Positions 41,496 through 53,717 of a stretch of DNA of 64,000 bases are shown piece by piece; positions within the stretch are counted from its first letter, which is position 1; each line of letters opens with the position of its first letter. The DNA is from Owenia fusiformis (Eukaryota; Annelida; Polychaeta; Sabellida; Oweniidae), in the NCBI GenBank assembly GCA_903813345.2, contig CAIIXF020000003.1:24753248-24817247 (forward strand), in the 5' to 3' direction. Made by a program: the position numbers and the translations under genes. Below the pieces are notes generated by a model. The model did no database searches. It was not told the DNA's origin and saw only the letters and a program-made list of their open reading frames with translations.

Positions 41496-42116
41496 CTTCC
41501 CCCTTTAATATGAATGTTCACCCTCACACTTTTGTAACAGAAACACATATTTGAATTCAAAAACCCCAATGGATACTAAATACATGTAATTACAGAATTA
41601 TCAATATATTCTGCTTCTTTTAAATCCATAAGGTACAAATAATGATTGAAATGTTTACAAAAATATAAATATAAAGCCGCCAGGTTGCTAGGTAGCCCTA
41701 ATGAGCCGCTTTCTACATCATATGAAATATGATTGCTTTTAATTGTTCCATGACATTTATCCAAACTCACTCCCAATAATCTCATCCCTCTTCTGCCTAC
41801 ATATAAATTCATTCATAATTCATTAACTTTTCTATGGATTCCCCCATTTAAAACATGAATCTTTTCATGATTGGGTCTTTCACAGATCAACACAATCATG
41901 TGTTTTATATATATAGAATTAGATTACGTAGATATAAGAAATGTTGAATTATGAATTACAACGCGTTCAGCATTGCTTAGGGAGTGAAACAATTTCTATA
42001 TTAATAAGTACTTAGTCTTTTGTCTTAGTTGTGCTATTGCTGTAAAATGATGTGTCGAAGCAATCAATGTAAAGTAGTGTGCCCTTCCTTAGTATTCTCT
42101 CGTAATCATTGCAGAT

Positions 42117-42500
42117 ATGAATCTTCATATTTATAGATCCGTAGTTCGAGGACAAACATTTTTTTCAAAAGGGGGGAGTGTTACATTTAACAAACTAGTT
42201 CTAGAATTTCTTTATATCAATTGATTATATGAATCTCCATACTTAGGGATCTATAGTTTAGCCTGATATTTTACTAAAAGGGAAAGTGTAACAAATATAT
42301 AAAAATACAGTTTAGATTTATGCAAAGATTTTTCTCAGTTAAAAGATGTTTTGATATTCACACTTAAATATAATCCATATATACCACCTATAGGTGCTTA
42401 CAAAAAGTAGTTGTCAGAAATACATTTGCATACTTTATATCTATTGTTTTATGAGTATGATCTGAGGACAAACCTTTCTAATGGGGAGAAGTGTAACAGG
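42117..42500 (+). mobile_element. Three decayed LTR-retroelement 3' junctions
   Basis: Three related segments end in a purine tract followed by TGTTACA or TGTAACA (tract/LTR joints near 42179, 42287 and 42492). Two are preceded by GAGGACAAAC, resembling the polypurine tract and LTR start of Gypsy-like elements. The segments are diverged from each other and no intact coding region is present. Fossil remnants; a tandem duplication of one remnant is equally possible. Confidence 0.4.
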
Positions 42501-44641
42501 CAATCAGAGTTAACCAAAACAGCTCATCAAGAATTCAAAATGAGGCTGAGACATACATCAAAAGATGCAGTAATCAAAAGTCCAGAATATATTTCTAAAA
42601 GATGTGATTAGTGTGTTATACATCAGAATATAAAATATCACCTTGCAATATAAAACTATGATCAAATTGTTGAAAATTATAAATAAATGAATTATAGTCT
42701 ACAAAACATATACATAATCCAAAATAAAAGAGGGAAATCTAGACATCCTTAAATATGTTTATCCATTTGTTAAGAGTGACGAGGAACAATGAGAAAAGGA
42801 AAAGTGGATCAGTATTAATGTAAGAGTCATTTCAATAGATCAACTGATTTAGTGGCTGACTGCACGACACATTTGCACAACCACACAATTTCAGCTAGAT
42901 TTCTTATTAATCCATCCATATTTCATACTCCCTAATTACACTTTATATTAATTAATTACACTTTATATGAATTTATTGCCTTATATTTTGTTTGTTGTTT
43001 CCGAGTGATTTCATTTACCTGTGTCAGGTGAGAATGAAGTATAGAATAATGGGAGACCTATTTGCTAAGATTTACGGTTGATTCATAATTCTTTAAGTCT
43101 TTAAAATACAAATAAAAGAAAATTTCAAGATGGGCTACATCGGATAAATCGCAGTGTTTCTTACATCAGATGTCAATTTTGGGTTGTTTTTTCCATATTT
43201 TCAAAATGAAGAAATAACGGAAACTTTATGAAATATTGTAAGGACAGTATTATTATCAAACAATAAGCAGAGGTGCTGATGCAAAATAATACACAATTTA
43301 TCACCTTAATCTCATAGAGGAGATATTTGTACACCTTTTGATAGAAATCATCATACCATTGATGATTCTACATGATACATTTGTCTACGATGGCTTTCTG
43401 TTAGGGTACCAATGTCTGGAATAAATCATTTTCAGTTGAAATTCATACTCATTGTAAAAGTTTTACTTCTTGTAAAATCATCTCCCGAAATCTCCCCATC
43501 AGGGTCTGATTATCTTTGAAAAATATTATTTATAAAAAATTCCATATGGCTAGTTTTGGTGTGGTCTGTAACAGAATCACTTGAAAGTAAATCTGAATAC
43601 TTTTGACAGTTTGTAAAATTTGATTGGTTCATCCTGATCACATGACTTTCTTCAGGTAACAGGGTAAAGACCTCCTTCACTATGGTGTATACCAGTAGGC
43701 TAGATTCAAATATTTTCAAAGATAAACAATTCTTCAATAAATTGAGATATAATTTGTTTGCATTTTTATAGCAAATCACATGGAAATGGTTAAGATCTAG
43801 CACCGTGAGTTTATTCATATTACAAAAATATATCTAACTAAATGGCAAAAATGATCTGTTAGGGTCACTGCCTATGTCAGCATGAAGCCTTGTAAAACAG
43901 CATGACAAAAACTTTCTAAAATGCTGAAAAATGCTGGATAAAATATCATAAAAGTTAACTCTCAGTTTGAATGTTTTACTGCCATTCCCCCAATGACCCC
44001 ATTCATTTTCAAAGTCACTCTTCAGAGAAAAAACCTTCAAATACTGCATCAACTTTTCAATCAGCAAAAACTCTTTCATTTTATAAATTAAAGCAAATTT
44101 GAATTGTCAATAATTTGTACAAAAGATTGGCCTTATGGCATCTTAGTGACTTTTAGACATCTTAATTACTCCATGACCCAAAGTGGTGTGAAGAAACTGT
44201 GATACAAGTGACTAACATATTGCACCCCTGATGTGAAACATTCACCCCCTGGCTTCCAGACTAATAGCTGTAGACAGGATCAATTAATAATTTACTTATA
44301 ATTTATAAACAGCCAAATCCCTATTCTTTTAGAACTCCTTTTCAATGTTATCATAATCCCATCTCACCAATAGACACCGGTATCTTGCCCCCTCCCCCAA
44401 TTGCCCATGTGCACATAAGAGGGAAAGATAAAACCCTGGAACGATCCTCCCCTAATTCATAAGATGCAGTGTAATTAGGATGTTAAGATATTGATATTAT
44501 GTCAGAGATTACATGTGATAAAGGAGGATCAAATTCCTATTGTTTTGGCCTCTATTGCTTATGTATATCATGTCTAATAGATTAATACATTAATTATATC
44601 ATGTCCTGCTAATTAATGCATAATTGATCATGTCTCAAACC

Positions 44642-44936
44642 TTCTACACATGTAAATAGAAAAACTTGTGAAATAGATGCATATTTTCAGTAGCATATGA
44701 TTCTACACATGTAAATAGAAAAACTTGTGAAATTGATGCATATTTTCAGTAGCATATGATTCTACACATGTAAATAGAAAAACTTGTGAAATTGATGCAT
44801 ATTTTCAGTAGCATATGATTCTACACATGTAAATAGAAAAACTTGTGAAATTGATGCATATTTTCAGTAGCATATGATTCTACACATGTAAATAGAAAAA
44901 CTTGTGAAATTGATGCATATTTTCAGTAGCATTTGA
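44642..44936. repeat. Five-copy 59-bp tandem array
   Basis: Five nearly identical 59-bp units start TTCTACACATGTAAATAG and end TCAGTAGCATATGA. Only a few single-base differences separate the copies, so the array is young. Every unit carries GTAAATA (a Fox-type RYAAAYA word) and TGATGCATATTTT (POU-like). It lies in intron 1. Confidence 0.95.
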
Positions 44937-45833
44937 TATGAAAGTCAAAGTTTCAATATTTGTTCAGGAAACATAAGCAGGGATAGGCACATATACAATT
45001 CTCTCAATATACATTTACAATATCAAACCTCACAATGCACATAGAATATACTCAAAGAATCAGAAGTGTTTGACTTTTTGCATTTCAATTGGACTTTTGT
45101 TTTTTCCTTTTCGATATATTTTTAGAACTTCCCCAGGAGAATGAGGGTATCCCATGGGAGAAAGAGGCTATCAGAAAGGGGGAAGAATCAGAGAATAATC
45201 TACCTACCCCCCTCATGCCATATAAGACTACACAGTTCAAAGCACGCTTGATTATATTAAACATTTGAATATTGGATTAAGAGTTCTTATTTATAAAGTA
45301 AAGGTGTGTTTAAATCTTACCACATTAATATCTGAGAAATTGAAGAAACATTATCGTAAAAGAAATGTCAACAATCTTAAAATATTTGTCAAAATTTATT
45401 TGTTTTACATTGAGAAAATAACCTAAATATTTTCGTAGTATTAGCAGAGGTTGAAATCTGCACGGGAAAGCATAGTAATGGAAAAATAATTCTGCATGTC
45501 AATATTTACTTTTAATAAATAAACTCAAATAAATGAATTATTTCTGTGGTTTACATCTTAAAAATAAACATACTAAGCTCGCTCATTCTGAATTCCGGCA
45601 TGGAAAAGTCATCATAGAGTAATTTATCAATTTTTGAAAAATCAGGCAGATGTTTCAACTTTCTATTGGTATATAACATGATATAATCACAAGGATTCGA
45701 GAAATGTAAAAATTGTTCTTGATCTTTAGAATACTGAGACGCCCCCTTATAGAATAAAGAGATGATACATCCCAAGTTGTTTCCAACTTGACATTCATTA
45801 TGAATAACATCCCTCATTATACCTTCAATAAAT

Positions 45834-45891
45834 GGGGGAGGGGTAGTGTGAAGAGAAGGGGAGGGGGAGGGGGAAGGGGAGTGGAGCGAGG
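45834..45891. repeat. G-rich purine tract with quadruplex-forming core
   Basis: The plus strand is almost pure purine; 45858-45879 contains four runs of 4-5 G separated by 1-2 A, an ideal G-quadruplex pattern on the strand opposite to sall transcription. Confidence 0.75.
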
Positions 45892-46587
45892 GTTCATTCA
45901 AGAGCATTAATGAAAGACCCGAATTTTAATTTCAATTCTCGAAATTTATTTCTCCTAAAGAGCACCATAACATCATGGCAACAAAAGAACACTTATCTAA
46001 ATCTCATGAGACGTTCCCTTATTACACTGAGAAACAGTTGTGGAGAAAAACATTGCTGAAAACTGAGTAAATTCATTTGTTGTTTAGAGCATACTAGAAT
46101 TACTTAGAAAATATTGCAAAGGTCACTATGGGTAACAGATATGTCATATAGTTATTCACCCTAGCAATCTCCAAGTATTTCCTTGTTTCCCCAAGGGAAA
46201 ATCCATAACCCCAAAAACAGTAATAAATGTCAAAACGGCAAGAAAAATCATGTACAAACAATGTATTGTGTATGAATTTCAGATTTATGACTAACGTTTT
46301 CATCAACGTGTCTATATTTTTATGCCACCTCTTATCAGTTTTATTAAGACCAGAGCTCTATTATCAATTTCTAATTATGACCTGTGAACTTAGGTTTGAT
46401 GGATTTTCTTGGTGCATATTTATGGAAAAATGGATCAAGTTGTCTATAAAATATGCACTGGAGGCAGGATCATGTTAAGCCACCATTCATTTTGTTGAAT
46501 CCTACTTCATTAACAAAAATCATGAAAGTAATGTTAATTGTATATTCCTTATCCTCTGACTATTTCTAAATTAGTCCATAAAATGAG

Positions 46588-46819
46588 ATGCTTATAATAT
46601 TATATAATGCTTATTATCCCCACTGTGATATAATTGTTAGGATCCAATGTGATGCTTATTAATTAGATGGAATGCTTGTACATAGGATACTATACATACA
46701 TATACTTTCCATTTCTATGTGTTTGCTCATAAAACACCTCACTTAAAGACAATGGAATGCAATGCTTATTACTATGATATAAAGCTTATCAAGGAATGTG
46801 ATGCTTATCACATGCTTAT
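46588..46819. promoter_or_regulatory. Homotypic ATGCTTAT cluster
   Basis: Six exact ATGCTTAT words (starting at 46588, 46607, 46652, 46762, 46801 and 46812) lie in about 230 bp, all in one orientation, plus near matches (ATGCTTGT, AAGCTTAT). Spacing is irregular, so it is either a badly decayed repeat or a cluster of POU-like sites. A function is not shown. Confidence 0.35.
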
Positions 46820-47489
46820 TTATTTTGCACCTATTTATCAACATTATTGAATGCTAGAAAATACAGTAAAACATTTTCAAGTAGAACAAGTCAAAGCAGT
46901 CCAACTGATCCTAACTATACATGAAGTTAGCTGAATATTTTTTCAGGCATGAAATATTTTTTCAGGTCCATGTTGCACAAAAATGAAGTACTATACATCA
47001 AAGCTGTGATTAACATACTATTATAGCAATTCCAGATCAAAGTGAAAACTGATAACATTGCCATAGCAAAGGTACCAAAGTCAGATAGTCTTGTATTCAT
47101 ACATTTTGAACCCCCTCCCCTGACACACGCAACCTACTCCTCTGATGGGGTAGCACAAAGGGTAAGGGGGTTAGTAGAATGCTTTTTTCTAGATCCAAAT
47201 GCAAGACTTGATTTTAGATATTTAGCTGAAATGTACATGATTTTGATAGACATGCTGTATACTAATTACAGCACATGATTGATGATGCTCGTTATATAAT
47301 AATTAAACTTTGTTAATTAGAGGGTGACTGAACTGGAACTTCTAGCATAGATGATCCAATAAGCATGGATACACACACAACTATTTTTACAAATCATTTT
47401 ACATAAGAACCAATATATAAATGAGATTCAAATTAATGTTGTTCCTTAATTTGATGTTGCCCTTTGATTTTGATTTTTAGAATAAATCC

Positions 47490-47577
47490 TAGACTTGCTT
47501 CAAGATTGTGGACCCGACTACTATCTAAAAAACACAGGTGTTAAGAGAAGATAGACCAGGGTCTTGGAGCAAGACTA
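47490..47577. mobile_element. Short TA-ended inverted-repeat element, copy 3
   Basis: Left TAGACTTGCTTCAAGA and right TCTTGGAGCAAGACTA form terminal inverted repeats over 88 bp. The interior (AAACACAGGTG...AGATAGA) resembles the interior of the copy at 3257-3339. Non-coding. Confidence 0.65.
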
Positions 47578-50500
47578 GAAAATTCTTATAATTCTTCAGT
47601 TTACCATAAAACAGCCTCGGGGATATTCAAAGTCAGCAACCACTAACTTTATCCTTAGAATTTATCACAATCTATTTAAATAAAAATAAAATACACATTG
47701 TATATAAGAACTGTTATCTTTTCAGACATATTCAAAGGACTACTTAATGGTTATTGTAAAATTGTGTCAAATGTAAATAGAAAATATGATATTTGCTCTG
47801 TATATTATAATAGTAACATTTGTTCAAGTTGAACACAATTTTGAAATAAAATATATTTACCATCTTCTTGTGAGTTTAAACCTTGATGGAATTCTTTAAA
47901 TTTATCAAGAAATATCTAAATTATTAAAAAGTAGCATTTGGGTCATTCAAAAGTTGAACATTTTGCTGGATTCTTGAATAGTACACAATTGTCCAAATAT
48001 CATAAATTGTATAATGATTTTATGAAATTATTTTAATATACAATATCATATTAAAGGATGTGCCTACTTTACAAGGGTTTATAAGCTATTTTCTTTTCAC
48101 ATTTGATGATGCTTTAGAGGTAACTTATTCCTTTTAGCAAAACATGAAACACATGCTATGACGACAGTAATATTAAGTAAATATAGCATGAAAGGACAAC
48201 TAAAATGGGTCAGAAGCCATCAGTGAAAAGCAAAAAAGAAAACATTGACAAAATATGCATTCAAGGACATAAGGAGAGACAAGGCCATATGGTGAAGGAG
48301 GCCAAAATGTCATAGACTGAAGACACCAAAAAATGAAAATTGCAATAATTTTTTTTATCAGGATTATTTTCTAAATTATTATGACCATAATGTTTTCAAG
48401 AAACAGACCCCTGTTGAATTTCATAAGTTACTTTTTATTTTTGAAGGGTTTTGTGCTAGTTCTTACAATTATTATATGATAGAGCTTATAATGTTTGGCC
48501 CACCCCAAAGGGTTCCAATCAATAACTACACAAAAAGGTGGTCAGTTTAATGTGCATTTTATCTTCATAAAATGCCCGCCTACTCTAAGGGATTTTCTCA
48601 AAGCGCTCACATTCAGGAAATTCAATATGGGATCAGCCTGCTAGTTTATTGGATGACTCATTCCAGAGACTAGGAAGCATAAACAAAACACAAGACAATA
48701 AAAAATGTTTACACCAAGGTGTACTTCCATAAAGACCCCCTACACAGTTTCAGGTCAATTTGATTTTTTAAAGAAAGAGTCATAAACTAAACCAGTAATG
48801 GCTGATCTGGGTTACAACAGCTCTGTCATACAAAATTAATTTTTGCCTTCCTCTTCAGCTGAAGTATATGTACACTTGTCATTATGTACTCTTTAATTGT
48901 ACATATACATTGTACTTGTGCATTACAATATACTTGCATATGTATACTATGTGCATTATAATAAACTTGCATATGTATGTACATATACTTGTACATATAA
49001 AATTAATATTAATTATATAAGCAATTTAATACAAATCAATTTTGAAATGTCTTAATATCACATTTTGCTCATTTAATAAAGCAAATAGATTCCTATGTGT
49101 AATCCATTTATAAATACTGAGGAGATTTTGGCTATGATTCGATATAAAATGTCACTCTAATGGATTCATATGAATTATGAATTCATAACTGAAAACTTTC
49201 ATTTGAAATATTGTCATTTAAAAATGAAAAGCTTCTTAGCTTAAAAATATGATTTTTGCATAAAATTAGATAACATTTGTCTGACCTTAAGAAAAGTATA
49301 CAGTTTATGATTTAAAACCAAAGATTGTTGCCTAATAAAGCCTGTTACTTATCTATATAGTGGCTTATGATATATAAAAACAAAGTTATAAAAATGACAT
49401 GAATTTTAAACATTACAGATATGCATCATAAACATAAATTCTGATCAAAAGAATTATGTGAAATAAAGCATCATAAACGTGCATGTACATCTAGATTAGA
49501 TCACCTTTATTTGAACAAAAATAATTTGCAGATATGTAATAATTATTTCAAACTCTGCATGTCAAATTTGTAAAATGTGTGATTTGCCCTGGGGGTTAAT
49601 ATTAAGAAAGGTGTATATCCTAATTTTGGGGCCTGAAAAGCTAAAAGTTTTCTTAACAAAGGGAGATACACAATTATACAAAAGATATAACCAGAATATG
49701 ATCAATGGCCAATATATTACATTTTGAACATTAATAATCTAGCTTAAAATCTTGACATATTTTGAGATTTTGGTAAGAATGTTTCTGGGATATGTAAGAG
49801 ATGAACCACTCAACCTTATGATGTTTATAATAAAACATCATCTAAAGTTAGGCAAAAATTGAGAAATTAGGAAAATTGAACCGAAGAACAGCTGGAAAAC
49901 CCATTAATGTATAAGGAGGAAAAATCTCATAATATCCCTTCAAATCCATAAATCTGTGAATCAGATACAAAAATAGAACCAACCATAAAATCAGATTAGC
50001 TTCAACATTTTGAACATTTTTGGAATTGAATATTTTTGATTAAAATATGGATTTGATAAATATTATAATTTGATGAAAAATACAATAAAGATGAATATAA
50101 CATGAGAAATCAAAGGTTCTCAAGGGACTTACATACTTACATTTTAATATTGACGTTCAGAGAGAATTATGATATTAGGCGGGATTTCAGCATTCACAAC
50201 CTAAGAGTTGTAAATTTAACGTTTCTTACATGTCACATCAAAAGAATTAGTTTACGTCTCTCTTTTTCATGCAAATAACATATCTCATATTTTCAAATAG
50301 AGCTCTGATATTTTTATGACACTCAAGTAGCGAAAATCTATGAGAGAATCCACCAATTATCGATTTTGTATCCTAATTTTTTTTAATTAGCCATACCTTA
50401 TAAATCCTCATTCAGGGTCATATAGGAATTATTGAAAGAAAAATTTATTATAAAACTAAAATTAGAATTTTTGATAGGCCAAAAAATGTTTGAGACTAGG

Positions 50501-51293
50501 GAAATTAATGAAATTCTGGACATAGTTATCTTTTCATAAATGAAAGTTGACTTATTGAACAATACGATGTTTCACCTTATTATGGTTTTATAGGCTGGGA
50601 ACATAAATTATTTTATCTATTGAAGAGACTTGGAGAGATCTCAATATGTGCACTAACTACTGTTGGGCATTCATTCAAATATATTTGAGTGTACATTTAA
50701 TAAATTGTTATAAACTGCACACAGAACATGCAGAACAAAATATGAATTTTTGAATAACATTTCATCTTAGTAAACATATTTATACATTTCAAAAATAATT
50801 TGGAATAAATGAAATTATTAATATGAAATTAATAATTATGATTAATAAAAGTTTATATTTTGACAACTGACAAGATGCAATCATATACAAGACTATTATA
50901 TAAATTATATGCAATTAATATATCATAAAGTAAGTTTTGATTTCTTGATGTATAAATTATAAGACAAAACTAATTATTTCTACATGTACTGCTACAACTT
51001 TCCAGATTGTTATAACTCCATACAGTTTAATTGAACTAACAAGAATAATTTGTGTACTTGAAAACATAACCTTTGAAGTCATCTTGCTTTATATAGAAGT
51101 GCAATAAGCATTCTTTGGGAATTAGCTCAAGTGGTTACATTCACAGGTTCAATTCAATACTGCATCTTTTCCATGATAATCATTCGCTACTGAAATAATC
51201 CTGTGCAAATATCGCGCCGAAAAACTCCTCGTAACTTCACTTCTGTAGTATGACACAAGTTTATAATTCGCATATAGAAAGTTAATATCCTAC

Positions 51294-51369
51294 CTTTTTC
51301 AGCTTTCAAAGGTACTCCGTCTTCGTCCTCTTGAAAATGTCGAGGTTTCGCTTGCTTCCTCCTGGACAT
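51294..51369 (-). CDS. sall: Spalt/Sal-like zinc-finger protein, coding exon 1 (N-terminal repressor motif)
   Basis: This exon encodes residues 1-25 plus the first base of codon 26. It starts MSRRKQAKPRHF, the invariant SALL-family N-terminus, which in vertebrate SALL proteins binds the NuRD histone-deacetylase complex and mediates repression. The ATG (51369-51367) has A at -3. The exon ends AAA G|GTAGGA, a phase 1 donor. It joins exon 2 to give ...KAEK-D-MPDLEKG. An in-frame ATG 31 codons upstream (51462), directly preceded by TGA, would add an N-terminal extension, but family conservation argues for the MSRRK start, and the extension would overlap promoter-type motifs. A tiny first coding exon holding this motif is also typical of vertebrate SALL genes. 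The 5' UTR and transcription start cannot be placed. Confidence 0.95.
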
Positions 51370-51435
51370 TTTGCGCTGCAATCCACTCACGGATTCTATT
51401 GAAAGTGTTTTCAATGCAATAAACAAGACCCGCTG

Positions 51436-51445
51436 TGCGCATGCG
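51436..51445. promoter_or_regulatory. NRF1-type palindrome
   Basis: TGCGCATGCG matches the core of the NRF1 recognition sequence (GCGCATGCGC family), common in CpG-type promoters. It lies about 67 bp upstream of the ATG. Confidence 0.5.
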
Positions 51446-51470
51446 TCAATTATAACATTCAAAGATTTTG

Positions 51471-51475
51471 ATTGG
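51471..51475 (-). promoter_or_regulatory. CCAAT box
   Basis: CCAAT on the minus strand within GACCAATCAAA, about 100 bp upstream of the start codon, in the orientation of sall transcription; a candidate NF-Y site. Confidence 0.4.
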
Positions 51476-51600
51476 TCAATAGATAACAGAGTTATACATT
51501 ATTAGCTGGATATGCCTTTGATGTGATTTGTTTGCAAACTTTGATTCTAACGCTGGAGAATGAATGCAGCGAAGATGCGGGGATGAAGTTGGATTCTTGA

Positions 51601-53531
51601 TTTATCTTCTGACTTCAAAAAATATCAATAAAACATACGTTATAGATCGTTCAAGAAACCAGACAAAGGTTTATTATGACATTGAATTCTTACACAAATA
51701 TTATTTACAGTATTATTGTAAATACAAATATTATTTATTATGGATTATTAAATATCATAAAAAGATAAATCAAAAAATACCGTTTATCAACCTTGTTAGA
51801 AAAACACTTGGGGATTATTTATGAACTATAAAAATGTTATTTTATGTCATTCGTTCTTTGGAAGCAGCAAGTCTACTGAAATAATAATATTTACTCCATT
51901 AAGAATTAAATTATTACATTTCCGATTACTCCCAAGAAAATCTGATTACATCCCTACACATAGCATATCATAATTATAAATATTTATTTCACAACTTCAA
52001 CATATTAATTAATACATTTTAACGTTTAATACTTTATAAATAACATGTCAACTTTAATTAAACATAATAAACATTGTGTATATTGGTTTCATTTAGTTTA
52101 GTTCTCTACTACATGTTTATAGTGAGTAAATCAGGTTTTTAATTACGATGTCAAGATTTTTTGTTGAAATCAGAAGTAGAAATTCACCATACCTTTAATT
52201 CTAATGAATATAATGCCATAATTAGGCGTCATTGGTAATTTGGAATGCTCACCTTTTCTAGCATACATAATCAACTCACATTTTTAAATATACATATATT
52301 GTTATTAATTGATATTATTACACGGACAGTTTATCACTCTATTGCTAAGTATCAGAATAGTTTGCAACATGCCGAAGAATCTCCAATCATTTATTTCTTT
52401 AAAAGATTTGATTACACATTCACCTTTACTATACTTATATATGCAGTTTAAGGAATATACGTGCACTTTTAAGGAATATTATGTATGCACTTGTAGATGT
52501 CTTGATTTGATTTATTAATCTGTTTCTGAATATCTCACGATGATATAAAGAAACTTATTATCAATGACGTCATTTGATTTGAGGCCTCTTAAAGTGTCAC
52601 AAAATGAAGTTGATTTATTGGTCAAAAGATGGCAGTTAAGTCTAGTTTGTCAATTCGTGTTTTAATAGCGTCTCAACAACCATCCACTTGTCACAACTTG
52701 ACATTAGCTATATCACATAAATTTGTGATTATCGAGGGGGACTTGAAAGCAGTGCATACCCACCAAATAACAGAATTCTATAGAAACCCCTGCAAAAATT
52801 CTACAATAGAAAGTAAAAGGAAAGACTAAGGTTGATTATCATAACTAATTTCAATATTTTCAAAGTTAATTAATTGACTTTTTCCCACAGGTCCAACCTC
52901 CTTGTAATTTCAATTTCTCAAAGTCACATTAATGTATTGAAATGTTTCTATATTGTAAATATTGAACATTTGAAACAACGCTAGCAGGTGTCGAATTGTC
53001 AATAAAGATTTCTATAATGTTTAGTTACATTAAGTTTAATTATAACTGTGTGTGAATTGCTTAACATAAGGAGCAATGCCTTATTAAAATATTACATTAA
53101 CACTAGGATTAAGACAATCGGACATTTCATTTGCATAAAATGTACACAAATCTTCTATGTACTGTCAACACAATCAGAAAATATGTGAACCAAAAATAGG
53201 GACTCTAGGCCATTTCTGTAAATGCATGCTATATGGATCTTGATCCATCAATTATGCTATATGCGTAAATCATGTGTATTTTTCACGTGCGTCTGCTTAT
53301 TTGACGGAGGGGGTATTGTATATGTTATATTGTATTATATTGTATATGCTAACATTAAAAAATGGAAATATATATTTTGGGCATTGTTTATTAATTGGGT
53401 CGGTTCATCGTTTTAGCGTTAATCTGGGGAAATCTGATTGTTCTGCTGAATGCTCCTACGTTTTTCGTCCACAGAAATGTGTTCAAAGAGAGATATGGAT
53501 GGAGAAGGGGTCTATCTTTGTCCCCTTTTAT
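51601..53531. other. AT-rich upstream region without recognisable features
   Basis: About 1.9 kb of AT-rich sequence. The short reading frames here are Tyr/Lys/Ile-rich products of base composition and match no family I recognise. No repeat array or RNA gene is seen. Confidence 0.6.
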
Positions 53532-53717
53532 TATGTCACCACCAGAAGTGGTGACATATTGTTATAGTATTCATCTTTTTAGTGGACGGTGTTCGGCAGT
53601 TGGGATCAGTGGTCGATGTTCTGCTGTTGGTGTTTGGCGGTCGACGTTCGCCGGATGGTGTTCGGCGTCTGTAACAAATGGCAGATAGTGACATTTTGCA
53701 TATTAATGTCTTGTCTT
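53532..53717 (+). mobile_element. TGTCACCA-hairpin element, copy A
   Basis: It begins with a perfect hairpin, TATGTCACCAC-CAGAA-GTGGTGACATA (53532-53558), continues through a GC-richer interior of repeated GGTGTTCGGC/GGTCGACGTTCG words, then GTAACAAATGGCAGA and GTGACATTTTGCATATTAATGTCTTGTC. It is the reverse complement, by eye, of the copies at 58.8-61.7 kb. Non-coding. Confidence 0.75.

Larger units (their letters stand above)
19418..51293 (-). other. sall: Intron 1 of the sall gene (about 31.9 kb)
   Basis: A phase 1 intron with donor GTAGGA and acceptor TTTTCAG. Long first introns of developmental regulators often hold enhancers, and this one contains X-box palindromes (20773-20946, 38604-38617), purine tracts (22957-23220, 45834-45891), minisatellites (27704-27766, 34936-35262, 44642-44936 and smaller ones), an LTR-element fossil area (41335-42500), an ATGCTTAT cluster (46588-46819) and one TA-ended inverted-repeat element (47490-47577). 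In the stretches 23.3-27.7, 28.3-31.8, 32-34.9, 35.3-37.4, 42.5-44.6 and 47.6-51.2 kb I see only AT-rich single-copy-looking DNA with short microsatellites. Short reading frames there are AT-rich and resemble no known protein. Confidence 0.9.
51367..51600 (-). promoter_or_regulatory. sall: Likely core promoter and 5' leader of sall
   Basis: The DNA upstream of the start codon is locally richer in CpG than the surrounding AT-rich sequence and contains an NRF1-type palindrome and a minus-strand CCAAT box at about 70-110 bp from the ATG. No TATA box at a convincing position is visible. The transcription start is not determined. Confidence 0.5.

Noticed and set aside
44642-44936. CRISPR-like regular array
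   Set aside because: Units are directly adjacent with no unique spacers, in an animal intron; it is an ordinary tandem repeat.
45551-45907. 118-codon minus-strand frame with a Ser/Pro repeat start
   Set aside because: The Ser/Pro part is the translated purine tract; the remainder has no recognisable domain and lies inside intron 1 with no supporting splice pattern.
51122-51156. tRNA- or SINE-like A box (TTAGCTCAAGTGG) and B box (GGTTCAATTC)
   Set aside because: The boxes start only 25 bp apart, too close for a tRNA gene or tRNA-derived SINE, and no cloverleaf can be drawn.
51564-51824. 86-codon plus-strand frame divergent from sall
   Set aside because: Tyr/Lys/Ile-rich composition typical of AT-rich non-coding DNA; no family resemblance.
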